Source of the DNA: Choanephora cucurbitarum | Lineage: Eukaryota > Mucoromycota > Mucoromycetes > Mucorales > Choanephoraceae | DNA: 23,846 nucleotides | Direction of reading: 5' to 3' | NCBI GenBank assembly: GCA_025331435.1 | Contig: JAIWNI010000211.1 | Coordinates: 1-23,846, forward strand | Shown: in pieces, positions 8,725-18,396 of the stretch | Numbering within the stretch: position 1 is the stretch's first letter | How the letters are laid out: each line of letters begins with the position of its first letter | Made by a program: the position numbers and the translations under genes | Notes under the pieces: model-generated | The model's input: only the letters and a program-made list of their open reading frames with translations | The model's database searches: none | Told to the model about the DNA's origin: nothing

Positions 8725-10875
8725 ACACTAGAACCAGTCTTGGTCTCTATCGTCACAGAGCTGCCTTTGCCTGTGCAGGTATTCATACCACACATAAATC
8801 AAAGAGTGCTGTTGCCTCTCCGTAAGTAAAATGTACCTTCATAATGAAACAGTTGAATTAACTCCATTTATAAGTACTGTATCTCATTCAGATCGTTCTG
8901 CTGTCTCTACAGAAAAGAAACTCAAGTCAGTTCAACCACTTACTAAAAAGGCAACACCAGTAGAGACAGACGATTCATTTGTTGGCATGTCTGGTGGTGA
9001 AATCTTTCATGAGATGATGTTGAGACATGATGTGAAGCATGTCTTTGGTTACCCTGGTGGTGCCATTCTTCCTGTATTTGATGCTATCTATGAATCCAAG
9101 TATTTTGATTTTGTCTTACCTAGACATGAACAAGGTGCTGGACATATGGCTGAAGGTTATGCAAAAGCAACGTAAGTCACACACGAATTTTTTTAATCTT
9201 TTATGCTTATATCTTTTTCTATCTTAGTGGTAAACCTGGTGTTGTACTTGTCACTTCTGGTCCTGGTGCTACCAATGTGGTTACAGCCATGGCAGATGCA
9301 CTTGCTGATGGTATTCCTCTTGTTGTCTTTACAGGTCAAGTCCCTACCACTGCCATTGGTACCGATGCTTTTCAAGAAGGTAAACTTATTGGAATGCAAC
9401 ATCTGAACTAAAGCTAATCTTGTCTCATTGTAGCTGATGTGGTTGGTATTTCACGTGGATGTACCAAATGGAATGTCATGGTCAAGGATATCTCTGAATT
9501 ACCTCGTCGTATCAATGAAGCCTTTACCATCGCCACCAGTGGTCGTCCCGGTCCTGTCCTGGTCGATCTTCCTAAAGACGTCACAGCCAGTACCCTAAAG
9601 CGCCCTATCCCCACCACAGCCGTCATTCCTCAACGACCGACAGCTATCCCCAACACAGCCGTCGGTGCCTTCACAGAAGAAGCACGCGCCAGACCTCACC
9701 CTGTCCTGTCCCGGGCAGCCGAATTGATCAACAAGGCCAAGCGACCTGTCATCTATGCCGGTCATGGTATCCTCGGTCACCCTGAAGGACCCAAATTCCT
9801 CAGTGCATTGGCTGATAACGGTAACATTCCTATCACCACCACCCTTCATGGGCTAGGTACCTACAACGAATTCGATCCTAAATCCCTTCATATGCTGGGC
9901 ATGCATGGTTCCTGTTACGCTAACTTGGCTATGCAACATGCTGATTTGATCATTGCCTTGGGTGCTCGTTTCGATGATCGTGTCACTGGTAGCGTACCTG
10001 CTTTTGCTCCTGAAGCTGTCAAGGCTGCCAAGGAAGGTCGTGGTGGTATCCTTCATTTTGAAATCATGCCCAAGAACATCAACAAGGTCATTGAGGCCAC
10101 AGAAGCCATTGAGGGTGATGTGACCGAGAACCTCAAGAAACTGGTCCCTCATATCAAGAACACACCACGTAAGGAATGGTTGGATCAGATCGCCAGTTGG
10201 AAAAAGAATTATCCCTTCTACTATGAAAAGACAACCGATGACACACTTCCTTTAAAGCCTCAACAGTTGATTGAAGAACTGGATCGTCAGACAAGAGACA
10301 TCAAGGACAAGGTCACGATTACCACAGGTGTAGGTCAACATCAGATGTGGGCTGCTCAATACTACCGATGGACCTCTCCTCGTTCCTTTATCACATCAGG
10401 TGGTCTTGGTACCATGGGCTATGGTCTACCTGCTGCCATTGGAGCCAAGGTAGCCAAGCCTGATCATGTTGTGGTGGATATTGATGGTGATGCTTCCTTC
10501 TCGATGACTGCCATGGAACTGGCCACGGCTGCTGAATTCAATATTGGCGTCAAGGTCTTGTTGCTGAATAACTCGTTCCAGGGTATGGTGAAACAATGGC
10601 AAGATCTGTTCTATAAAGAACGTTATTCAGGTACGATCATGAAGAATCCTGATTTTGTCAAGTTGGCAGAGTCCATGGGTGTCAAAGGTATTCGTGTCAC
10701 CAAGGCTTCTGAAGTAGAGGAAAAGATGAAGGAATTCTTGGCTCATGAGGGTCCTGTCTTGATGGATGCTGTTGTCTGTAAACAAGAGGTGCTTTTCCCT
10801 ATGGTGCCTGCTGGTAAACCTCTACATGACTTTATGGTCCATCCTCATATTGCTGCTCGTAACCAAAAGAACTAA
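8721..10875 (+). CDS. ilv2: acetolactate synthase catalytic subunit, mitochondrial
   Basis: Acetohydroxyacid synthase condenses pyruvate with pyruvate or 2-ketobutyrate using ThDP, FAD and Mg2+. It makes the substrate of the neighbouring ilv5 enzyme. Exons are 8721-8821, 8875-9171, 9228-9379 and 9434-10875, giving 663 residues (yeast Ilv2 has 687). The start [20 protein letters not shown] is a Met/Arg/Ser presequence without acidic residues. The body starts at [20 protein letters not shown]. The catalytic Glu is in [14 protein letters not shown] (Glu 119). [15 protein letters not shown] carries the Pro known for herbicide resistance. The ThDP motif runs from [10 protein letters not shown] to LLLNN, and [11 protein letters not shown] carries the herbicide-site Trp. 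The end [13 protein letters not shown] is intact. The first intron uses acceptor ATAAG at 8874, chosen because it restores the frame. No frame breaks occur in almost 2 kb. Confidence 0.95.
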
Positions 10876-11010
10876 AAAAAAAGCTTTTCATTTGTATATC
10901 CACACACTCACACACATTAAAAATAAAGGAAAAAAATAACAAGTACATATCTCTCTCTCTTTTTTTTGCATATTAATAAAAAAGGAAATAAAAAAAATTC
11001 TGTAAATTTT
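10876..11010. other. convergent 3' regions of ilv2 and ubp8
   Basis: The 135 bp between the two stop codons are A/T-rich, with a CT run and several AATAAA-like words (near 10920 and 10975). They must hold both polyadenylation regions. Confidence 0.5.
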
Positions 11011-13172
11011 TTAAACAAATCGAAAAGGATCTGATTCATATTCTAAAGATTTCTTGACATAAAAGCACATATAACTTATAAAAATTATTAGTTTCACTCT
11101 AAACAAAAAACTATCCTAACTTACGCTCGACTGTCAAGTACATCTTTTTGATAGGCCAAAGTGACATTATGATCGTCAAATCGAAACCACTTGAAAACAT
11201 AAATAAATCAATTTGACAAAAAAAGAAACAAAGCACTTACTTCATTTCTATGTTTAGCAAACATGGTATAATGTCCTGTATCTACTTTGCCTTGATGATT
11301 GACAACAGAGAATAAAGTATAGACATTATCACTGAAGAGAAAAGTTTAGTTTCTATAATTTCAAAAATGAGTGAAATTACCTGTCTTTGTTTTTGTTGCT
11401 TGTGTAAGGTGTCAAATCAAGTTCCACAGGAAATTTGATCTTTGTTTCAATTTTACTTGTTGAAGTACCATGTTCAAAACGCTAATCTAGTGGATAAGCC
11501 CTTCCTGCCTTCTTCTTTATGTTGTTCTTACCTTAAGTTGAATACTTAATACAGGAGGTATACGTTTAATTGAAAGTTGTTTGGTAGCTTCCTTTAAAAA
11601 ACAGTCAAAATAAACAAGATGAGCCCTTTTTTTAGTTTTAAATTACCTGAAATGTATTACCACATTTACTACAACTGTATTCATTAGGACCCAATTTCTC
11701 AGGTTGAGTATATCGATCTAGACAGTCCAACAAGGTATTTCCTTGTTTATTGGCTCTGGCAGGATCATCATGACTCGATCGTCTGCCATGCTTATCTGTG
11801 GCTGAGTGGCCACTCAACAGTCTACTGTTGGTCGGTTTCTTCTTTTCAACTGGTCTCAAGCCTAGACTGATATCCAACATGGGATCACATGTGGTCGTGA
11901 CATTACGACAACGCAAACAAGTGACATTGGATTGCAAGAGACCAGCAAATGTCTTGTGGATGATGCATTCACAATGAGCCAACTTTTGTTCTTTACAGCC
12001 TGCATGGATATTGTTGAGAGCACTGATAAAGAACTCATGAGCATCCTGTTGAGCATAACCTGCCAGTTCCTTTAGACTCATCCACATGGATTGCAAGAAC
12101 CGACATGGACCATAAGGCTTTTTATCCTCTGAATAAAACTAAAAATAACGATGAGTAGGACTGTAGAATACGCTTTCAATCTTTTACTTGCCTGAGTAAA
12201 CAGATCATCCATCTCACAACACATACAGTATTGTTTTTCACAATGTTTAGGGTTATGACGATCACTTAGGAAATAGGCCTTTAGGAGAGGATTATGAACA
12301 AAACTCTGAAGGATGACGTTCATGAAACAGGTGTTGCCCATGTTGCATAAGCCTCGAATACCCTGACATGAATTGATGGTAGAGTGGTGTATGAGTGTAG
12401 GGATCTCTTGCTTGGTAGGTTCCCAAGAGACATAATGTACTTTTTGTTTCTTTCGTCTGGCATCTACAGAGCGTGTTAAATATGGTTTTTTTTTAGAATT
12501 CACTTACTTGACATGAGTTCATGACGCGTAATCTTTTCATCGATTTCAACATCATACACATAGTCATCACATTCACTACAGAAGATAGCATGTCTATCAA
12601 ATTCCATAGCTAAAACAGCAGCTATGAATATCCATAAAAAAAATCAAACCTAAGGTTGGAACTTACCAAAGATATGTTTCTTTTCCTTTTGATGATCCTT
12701 CATGTGACCCTTCTTCCAACATCCCAAATAGACACAATGAAGACAGGCATGCAATCGAGATAGAGGATCAAGGCAGGTAGTACATTGAGGTAAAGGTAAC
12801 TAAGCATCCCATGAAGCAATATGAATCTCATAGGAACATAAAGAATAAGTAGTACCTTACTTTTAATTCTCGTTTTCTCTTGGCGATTGATTTCCTACTC
12901 TTGTGCCAGACAAGTGAGTATTGAACAAGGGCACGGTAGTTCTCTAGGATGTTTTCCTGTGGGTTGCCTTCTCTCAATGACTGTTTGAGTTGAGCGAGAT
13001 GAGGACAGGCACTTGACTGGATCAGTTGGTGAGGACCATAGAATTCAGGAGGATTGTGTTTTGAATAGAGAATATCATAAATCGTTTTTGGTTGGCTGGC
13101 TGGTGAGGTAGGTGTCTGAGAAGGGCTTAAAGGAGAGAGTGGGGAGAGAGGTGAGTTGGGTGGATGGGACAT
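11011..13172 (-). CDS. ubp8: SAGA-complex ubiquitin-specific protease, USP22/Ubp8 family
   Basis: This cysteine protease removes ubiquitin from histone H2B within the SAGA deubiquitinating module. Ten exons fit: 13172-12861, 12799-12667, 12609-12508, 12463-12188, 12128-11647, 11591-11532, 11481-11381, 11331-11241, 11189-11125 and 11074-11011, giving 561 residues (human USP22 has 525). A Ser/Pro-rich start is followed by a ZnF-UBP domain (CPHL in exon 1; CTTCLDPLSRLHACLHC and HMKDHQKEKKHIF in exon 2; CSECDDYVYD in exon 3). The catalytic Cys is in GLCNMGNTCFMN (Cys 228), the oxyanion-side QQDAHEF follows, and the His box is VDTGHYTMFAKH (His 509) with WFRFDD after it. CLRC and CSKC form the zinc site in the catalytic domain. 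Exon 4 could also end at CAG with a GC donor; the GT donor two bases later is preferred. There are no frame breaks. Confidence 0.93.
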
Positions 13173-13605
13173 GGCTATTTTAATTTTAAAAAAAAAAAAG
13201 AGTTTTCTATCGCTTTAAGCCCTTTTAAAATGAATGCCCGCTATCTGATGACCTTTTCTTTAGGGTGAATGTATTCTATCCATTTGCTTTTATTATTTCA
13301 AAGAAAAAAAAGGAATTATCACCTTGTTCTATAAAAAGGACACATTTAACTATGCTCTCATTACATCCTAAAGAAATGCAATAATAAAGTGTCCCTTGAT
13401 TGGGCTGACAAAGTCACGCTTCTATTTTATTTTTATTTATTTTATTTTTTTTATACTCTTATTTTTTTCTTTCTTTCCTTTATTTTACAAAAAGAAAGAA
13501 AAGAAGAAAGCACCTATTTATATATAAAATAAAGAAAAAAAAAGGAGAATAACGATTGGATCATTTAAACTAGGTTTATCATACGCTAATATATACAATA
13601 CTAAG
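13173..13605. other. divergent spacer between ubp8 and the SWIB gene
   Basis: The 433 bp are made of T-rich and A-rich tracts (for example 13430-13500) and contain no recognisable coding sequence. It must hold the ubp8 promoter and probably that of the SWIB gene. No clear TATA or known activator site was identified. Confidence 0.4.
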
Positions 13606-14696
13606 ATGGACAAAAATCCTGTTTTACAAGGCAAGTAGGATAGAGATTCTTTATATATCTTTTTTTTTCTATAGCTTATCTTAAAAGAAAGAAAGAAAAA
13701 GGAGAGAGAGGGGGGGGGGAGATATTTAAGAGAGGGGGGCAACAGGAGTGTGTGTGTGTCAACAGGAGAGAGAAGGGGGCAAAGTATAATCCAAAAAAAA
13801 AGGGGAGTTCCTTAACTTATCTAATTTCTTATGCAGATTTACATACCTTTCAAAACCCTATACCAACCACAGATTATTCACCAAGACCATCCGATGCAAC
13901 ACCATTGCCTAATCCACAAGATTCATTCCTAGATGGACTTGAATTCTCTGGTTTCTATCCACCACAACAAGAACAGATGTATCCTCAAGGATTCTATTCT
14001 ACTTATTCACAACAGATCCAACCACCAATGCAAAACTATATACCTAGTTATAACCAAGTCTTGCTTCAGAGATACAATAGTAATGGAAAGTAACAGCAGT
14101 ACAAATTCACAACCTGCCTATCATTTACCTCCTCAAACAAACTATATGCAGTATCTACCTCAACAACAAACATTACAAGACCTTAAAATGTACTATCAAT
14201 CATTCCCTCAATTTCAACCTCAGAAGAAGACCAAGAAAGAGTCAACAGGAGGAGGGATCAAGAAGAAGACAAAGAAGAAACGAGTGAAAGTGATCGATCC
14301 GAATGCACCACCTAAACCTAAGCGTAAGACAGGTCTCAATAAACCTTTGATCTTGAGTCCTGCTCTATCTGAATTGATGGATGGTGATAAAGAGGTAAAC
14401 ATAGATACCACAATTTGCTCAACATAATGTTTGATATTCTCAAATAGCTCTCAAGACCAGAATTAGTTAGAAAGTTATGGAAATACATAAAGACAAATGA
14501 CCTACAAGATCCAGCCGATAGACGATTTATTCTATGTGATGATAAGCTAAAAAAGATATTTGATCAAGACCGTGTTAATAGCTTTGGTATGAATAAGGAT
14601 CTATCTGCTCATCTTACCAAGAAAGAGATAGAAGAAGAAGTGACAGCAGATGATGTGACAGTCACTGCCATTGCAGAAAAAGAAGAAGTATTGTAG
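13606..14696 (+). CDS. SWIB/MDM2-domain protein, one frame break, start uncertain
   Basis: The C-terminal half is a SWIB domain: LNKPLILSPALSELMDGDKE, then LSRPELVRKLWKYIKTNDLQ, ILCDDKLKKIFDQ and FGMNKDLSAHL. It resembles yeast Uaf30/Tri1 and BAF60-type proteins of transcription complexes. A Lys-rich basic linker (KKKTKKKRVKV) precedes it, and the N-terminal part is Gln/Pro/Tyr-rich. The intron 14395-14447 is clear. The N-terminal part runs in one frame to about 14080 and then in the next frame, which needs one base too many between about 14040 and 14093. The start is inferred: MDKNPVLQ at 13606-13630 joined by a GC-AG intron (donor GCAAGT) to 13837. The whole model then sums to 276 residues. 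The alternative is a start at 14083 (MESNSSTNSQ), giving an uninterrupted 186-residue protein. No DEK_C domain is visible. Confidence 0.7.
13681..13768. repeat. polypurine tract, GT repeat and CAACAGGAG duplication
   Basis: From about 13683 to 13722 the plus strand is almost pure purine (GAAA units, then GA units, then nine G). A short (GT)n run follows at 13748-13759, flanked by two copies of CAACAGGAG (13740-13748 and 13760-13768). Such a tract can form triplex DNA. In the proposed model it lies inside the first intron of the SWIB gene. Confidence 0.6.
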
Positions 14697-14738
14697 TTTC
14701 GTTTTTTTTTTTATTATAATAAAAAATATATGAAAACG

Positions 14739-15220
14739 TCATGCTTGTATCCATAATGGAGTAGGTTGTAATAACAATTGATCGATTTTATAGGCAATAC
14801 CATTGATTGCCTCAACAACATGGCCTGTATCTACAGTAGCCATCTCATTCAACATGATCTTTTGTCTAAAGAAATAGTAATGAACACGTATGGTTTCATC
14901 TCTAAAGAGTGTCTTTAGTGTATCCATACTCTTAGTTTATCAGGCGATAGATAGTCAGGTACAATATGATATTGAAGAAATTCTCTTAGATTGGCTCTGG
15001 TGGCAGTATGATCATGAAATGCTTGATTGACAGGACAAAAGATAGTCAGTGATTGTGAGTGTGTAGAATTGAGCATCTGAAACATATCTTCTTCTCCAGT
15101 CAAGACATCAAGAAAGGTAGAAAGTGATGGGTCGGGTGCTATCCTGTCAAACAGAGATTGCACTGAGTTTTCAGCCTTTACTATCCAACATAATAACCAT
15201 AACCATATCCATAGATGCAT
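14739..15220 (-). CDS. small secreted fasciclin (FAS1) domain protein, one frame break
   Basis: The protein begins with a hydrophobic signal peptide (MHLWIWLWLLCWIVKA). A single FAS1 domain follows, with the H1-like stretch LTIFCPVNQAFHDH and the YH motif LQYHIVPDYLS. The domain ends with the usual NGIAYKIDQLLLQP. FAS1 domains act in adhesion at the cell surface. Between SPDKLR and MDTLKTLFRDETIRVHYYF one base is missing (14921-14931), since both halves fit one FAS1 domain and no intron fits. Corrected length is 160 residues, with no GPI-like tail. It is tail to tail with the SWIB gene (42 bp) and head to head with ste12 (253 bp). Its specific ligand and role are unknown. Confidence 0.75.
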
Positions 15221-15473
15221 TTTTTATTAGAAGAAAAGTTAAAAGGAAAAAGAAAAAAAAGAACTGGTAAATAAATAAATAAATAAAATCATCTGATTGG
15301 CTACATCATTTCTGATACTGTACAACAACCCCATCTTTTTTTTTTTTTTAAGTGTTTGAACTCGGAAAACGCTTTAAGAAAGCCCGTGACCCTAAAGAGT
15401 ATTTAATAAGGCATGACCTATTTTTTTTTATTATTTTTCACTCTCTCTCTCTTCTTTTTCTTTATATACACGA
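15221..15473. promoter_or_regulatory. compact divergent promoter, fasciclin gene / ste12
   Basis: Only 253 bp separate the two start codons. The spacer holds (TAAA)5 at 15268-15287, T-rich tracts, a TATTTAATA at about 15400 and a CT-rich leader just before the ste12 ATG. No exact TGAAACA pheromone-response element is present, so autoregulation of ste12 through that motif is not supported. Confidence 0.5.
15268..15287. repeat. (TAAA)5 microsatellite
   Basis: Five perfect TAAA units lie in the short divergent promoter between the fasciclin gene and ste12. Confidence 0.9.
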
Positions 15474-17033
15474 ATGATACCAAGTCAAGATAATCTTCAA
15501 GTCAGACTAGAGATGATTGATCAACTGAAATCATTTCTAGTGACTGCACCCAACCATCAGAATGAAACAATCAAACAACATCATTTACCCAACGGTGACA
15601 TCGTTTCCTGTGTCAAATGGAACGATGGATTCTTCATTTCCGGCACAGACATCGTACGCTCTCTTGTCTTTCGTTTTCAAGCATTCGGTAGACCAGTCGA
15701 TAACGTCAAGAAGTTTGAAGAAGGTATCTTTAGTGACCTCAGAAATCTTAAGCCTGGTACAGATGCTATCCTAGAGGAACCCAAATCGCCTTTTTTGGAT
15801 CTCTTGTTCAAGAATAACTGCATTCGTACTCAAAAGAAACAAAAGGTCTTTTATTGGTTTTCAGTCCCTCATGATCGACTCTTTTTAGATGCACTTGAGA
15901 GAGATCTCAAGAGAGAAAAGATGGGTGTTGAACCTACCTCAAGAGCAGTGGCCCATCCTGCCATGGCCATCTCTCTCGATACCACACAAGCCATGTTTGA
16001 TGAATTCAGAAAGGCCATGTTATGTGAACTTAACTTGGATTCCTTTTATCATCCTGATAAAGAAGTAGAGGAAGAAGAAGAAGAAGAAGAAAAACCATTG
16101 GATCTTCAAAAGGTTACCCTCTTTGGTCAATTCTCCTTGTTTGAAGGATCGCCTACCTATAAACAACGCAAACGACGTGTCACACCACTCAAGAAGAGAT
16201 CGATCGTGTATGAAGACATCAAGATCAAGCCAACAGTAGAAGACACAGTGCCAGTCCGTCACTTTGATTGTCCAGTACCCACTTGTGGTAAGATCTTTAA
16301 ACGATTGGAACATATGAAGCGTCATTTAAGAACACATACCTTGGAACGTCCTTACCTGTGTGACATGTGTGGAAAACGTTTTTCACGTTCCGATAACCTA
16401 GCACAGCATAAAAAGACACATGAACGTGCCAAACCTCTGACAACAGAACGTCGTCGTCGTGGTGTAGATAAAGGTAATATTCAAAAAAATGATGATTAAA
16501 AGACATTGTTAACACAACCAACTTAGGTTTGACAAAAGCTTATTCTCGTACCTCTAACAACAATGGCCGCAGTGTAACCCTAAGCAGAAATACCTCACAT
16601 CATTCTTCTATAAACACGCGCCGAATGGCTTCACCTTTCCAACGCCGCCCCTATCAACCTAGTCTATCTCATTCCACCAGTTCATCCTGTCCATCCTCAC
16701 CTGAACTAGTTCAGAATGATTATGAGACCATGATGTTGACTGAAGAATTCCTGAGTCTGACCTATCAAGAAAAGGAAGATGAAAGTGATGTAGATGATTG
16801 GCAGAGAAAGATCGATTGGAATCAATATTCTGCACCCCCTTCACCTGCCATGGTAAATGAATTCTATCTGGATCCTCAACTTTGTTACTATGATTTTCTC
16901 ATGACACCGATCGAGAGTGGTGCTACTACTGCTGCAAAATAGCCCTTTACTGCATTTGGAAGATGATTTCTATCATTATTCAGATGAAAGCCCTACCATT
17001 TCTCCTACAGATGCCTTACTTCAATCATTTTAG
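15474..17033 (+). CDS. ste12: Ste12-family transcription factor with C2H2 zinc fingers
   Basis: This factor is the target of the fungal mating and invasive-growth MAP kinase cascade. Exons are 15474-16473 and 16527 onward, with a 53-nt intron. The STE homeodomain-like region covers about residues 10-155 and is strongly conserved (GTDIVRSLVFRFQAFGRPV, KKFEEGIFSDLRNLKPG, EEPKSPFLDLLFK, KKQKVFYWFSVPHDRLFLDA). An acidic poly-Glu run (about 198-207) follows. Two C2H2 fingers are at 264-288 (Cys266, Cys271, His284, His288) and 294-316 (Cys296, Cys299, His312, His316), as in filamentous-fungal Ste12 and unlike yeast Ste12. The C-terminal tail is Ser/Pro-rich. As written the frame stops at 16942 (471 residues). 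Removing one A from AAAA at 16936-16939 continues it as a Ser/Pro/acidic tail to 17033 (501 residues), so the stop may be an indel artefact. Confidence 0.93.
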
Positions 17034-17412
17034 CCTTGTACATTTGTGTATATCTTTTAAACGTACATACTTATATCCTCTTTATATCTTATTCATCTCT
17101 ATAGATTAGCCCATCATTGTATCATTTTTTTTTTGTCACACTTTTAAAAAAAAATTATGTGTGTGTTTATGCATCATCTCACCTATATATATATATACAT
17201 ACAGAAGTGCATTTATTATTATTATTATTAAACTTATTGTTCTATTTTATTCCAATATCATTAGAAAAAAGCTTATTCATACGCCACTCTATTTTTAAAT
17301 GACGTACATAGTACAATGTGAATGTAGGGCTGAGATCTTTCCAAAGAGAACACGATGCGTCATGTTGTTTCGGATCACTTTATTAGTTCCCCAATTATCG
17401 GAATGTTAACAT
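17034..17412. other. 3' flank of ste12, no gene
   Basis: Apart from the ste12 3' end this is simple-sequence DNA: a GTGTGTG run near 17160, an AT run near 17186-17196 and (TTA)6 at 17213-17230. A 61-codon open frame across it consists of these tracts and is not a gene. Confidence 0.6.
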
Positions 17413-17426
17413 ATCACCACAAGAGA
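17413..17426 (+). repeat. left 14-bp terminal inverted repeat
   Basis: ATCACCACAAGAGA is the exact reverse complement of 18383-18396. Homology stops immediately on both sides. Confidence 0.7.
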
Positions 17427-17454
17427 TTTTTCTGTGAAACAAAGGCAGTTTTTG

Positions 17455-17484
17455 TGTAGCATGCAGTTAAGATTCCTTTTTTGG
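17455..17484 (+). repeat. left copy of diverged 31-bp direct repeat
   Basis: TGTAGCATGCAGTTAAG followed by ATTCCTTTTTTGGA matches the copy at 18343-18373 (TGTAGCCTGCTAGTTAAG, then TTTCCTTTTTTGAT) with a few substitutions and one gap. A CAGTTTTT word precedes both copies at slightly different spacing. Confidence 0.65.
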
Positions 17485-17499
17485 ACAGTCCTTGAATTT

Positions 17500-17619
17500 T
17501 CTCCAAAAATGGGTGGGGGGTATTCCTCATATAGGAATTGGGGGCCATTTCTCAAATAATATTGGGGGTGCTCTCAAATAATATTGGGGGGTACTTTTCA
17601 AATAAGAATGGGGGGATGC
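17500..17619 (+). repeat. G-rich tandem array, about 24-bp period, five units
   Basis: Runs of five or six G start at 17515, 17540, 17564, 17586 and 17610, spaced 25, 24, 22 and 24 bp. Units 3 and 4 share CTCAAATAATATTGGGGG; units 2 and 5 are diverged. A single related box is at 18304-18320. The loops are too long for an ordinary four-tract G-quadruplex. Confidence 0.8.
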
Positions 17620-18073
17620 AGAAGAGTATTTTTGCTTCATTTTATTGGTAGAAAAAACTGTACTAATGCTGCTAGGCTTTAACACTCATTTGCGTCACTT
17701 ACCTTATGGTTGAAACCAGAACAGCTAAGGCATTCTAGCAGAACGCTTTGGTTTGGATTGACAGTAGAAAACACCTTAGAAGCTCAAGTAGTTTAGGCGC
17801 CTTTGCACTTGGTGCATCTATTTGTTGTTAAAGAATATGCAAGCCATCTATAGAAAGAAGATGATGTTAAAACTCTTATCTCATCTGTAGTGCCTTAAAA
17901 ACTAACCTACAGTTTGGGTCTCTTCTGTACTTTTCAAAGCAAACACACTAGATACTGTTGCATCTTGAGCGCGTTGGGAACAAAGAGCTACTCTGCCATT
18001 AGAAGCGTGTTAGTTGCCATCCAAAGCAAAGAAATACCTAAAACTCACCTTAGAAGATAAAGGAAAGAGAAAA

Positions 18074-18147
18074 TTTTTTCTAAGTATTAGGGATTAGTTA
18101 CTAGTTTATAGCAGTCACCCCTTCAATCTCAAAGTACTTAGAAAAAA
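18074..18147. repeat. 13-bp inverted repeat, 48-nt loop
   Basis: TTTTTTCTAAGTA (18074-18086) and TACTTAGAAAAAA (18135-18147) are perfect reverse complements inside the 984-bp unit. It may be the remnant of a nested element or a transcript hairpin. Confidence 0.6.
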
Positions 18148-18342
18148 AATGAAGAAAAAACTCGACAAGCACCCAAACCAACACCGGCGTTCACAATTTT
18201 ACGTTTCTGGTGGAATTGTCACACCTATTCTCCCAAAGCGTTTTGTTTGCCTTACTAGACTACCATTTTTATTAACACAGTCTTACAAAAATCCAAATGT
18301 AGAACTCAAATGGGGGGATTACACAGTTTTTATCCAATGAAA

Positions 18343-18373
18343 TGTAGCCTGCTAGTTAAGTTTCCTTTTTTGA
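18343..18373 (+). repeat. right copy of diverged 31-bp direct repeat
   Basis: This copy has the same orientation as the left one, which is unusual for subterminal repeats of a transposon. A G-rich box (CTCAAATGGGGGGATTACA) lies directly upstream. Confidence 0.65.
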
Positions 18374-18382
18374 TACCCAATT

Positions 18383-18396
18383 TCTCTTGTGGTGAT
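18383..18396 (-). repeat. right 14-bp terminal inverted repeat
   Basis: TCTCTTGTGGTGAT pairs with all 14 bases of 17413-17426. Confidence 0.7.

Larger units (their letters stand above)
17413..18396. mobile_element. 984-bp unit bounded by 14-bp inverted repeats, candidate non-autonomous element
   Basis: ATCACCACAAGAGA (17413-17426) and its exact reverse complement (18383-18396) bound the unit. Inside the ends is a diverged direct repeat (17455-17484 and 18343-18373), a G-rich array beside the left copy and one related G-rich box beside the right copy. No transposase-like frame is present; the longest open frame (18149-18340, 63 codons) resembles nothing I know. A MITE-like or deleted DNA transposon fits best. 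No clear target-site duplication is seen beyond a possible AT, which keeps confidence low. Confidence 0.4.

Noticed and set aside
12183..12192. GC-AG intron in ubp8 (CAG followed by GCAAGT)
   Set aside because: A GT donor three bases further in the same sequence gives an in-frame product with a standard acceptor, so a GC donor is not needed.
17500..17619. Repeat array considered as CRISPR
   Set aside because: Eukaryotic context, short degenerate units without unique spacers, and no cas genes.
18149..18340. 63-codon open frame inside the 984-bp unit
   Set aside because: Short, no recognisable domain, and it runs into the G-rich box and repeat at the right end.
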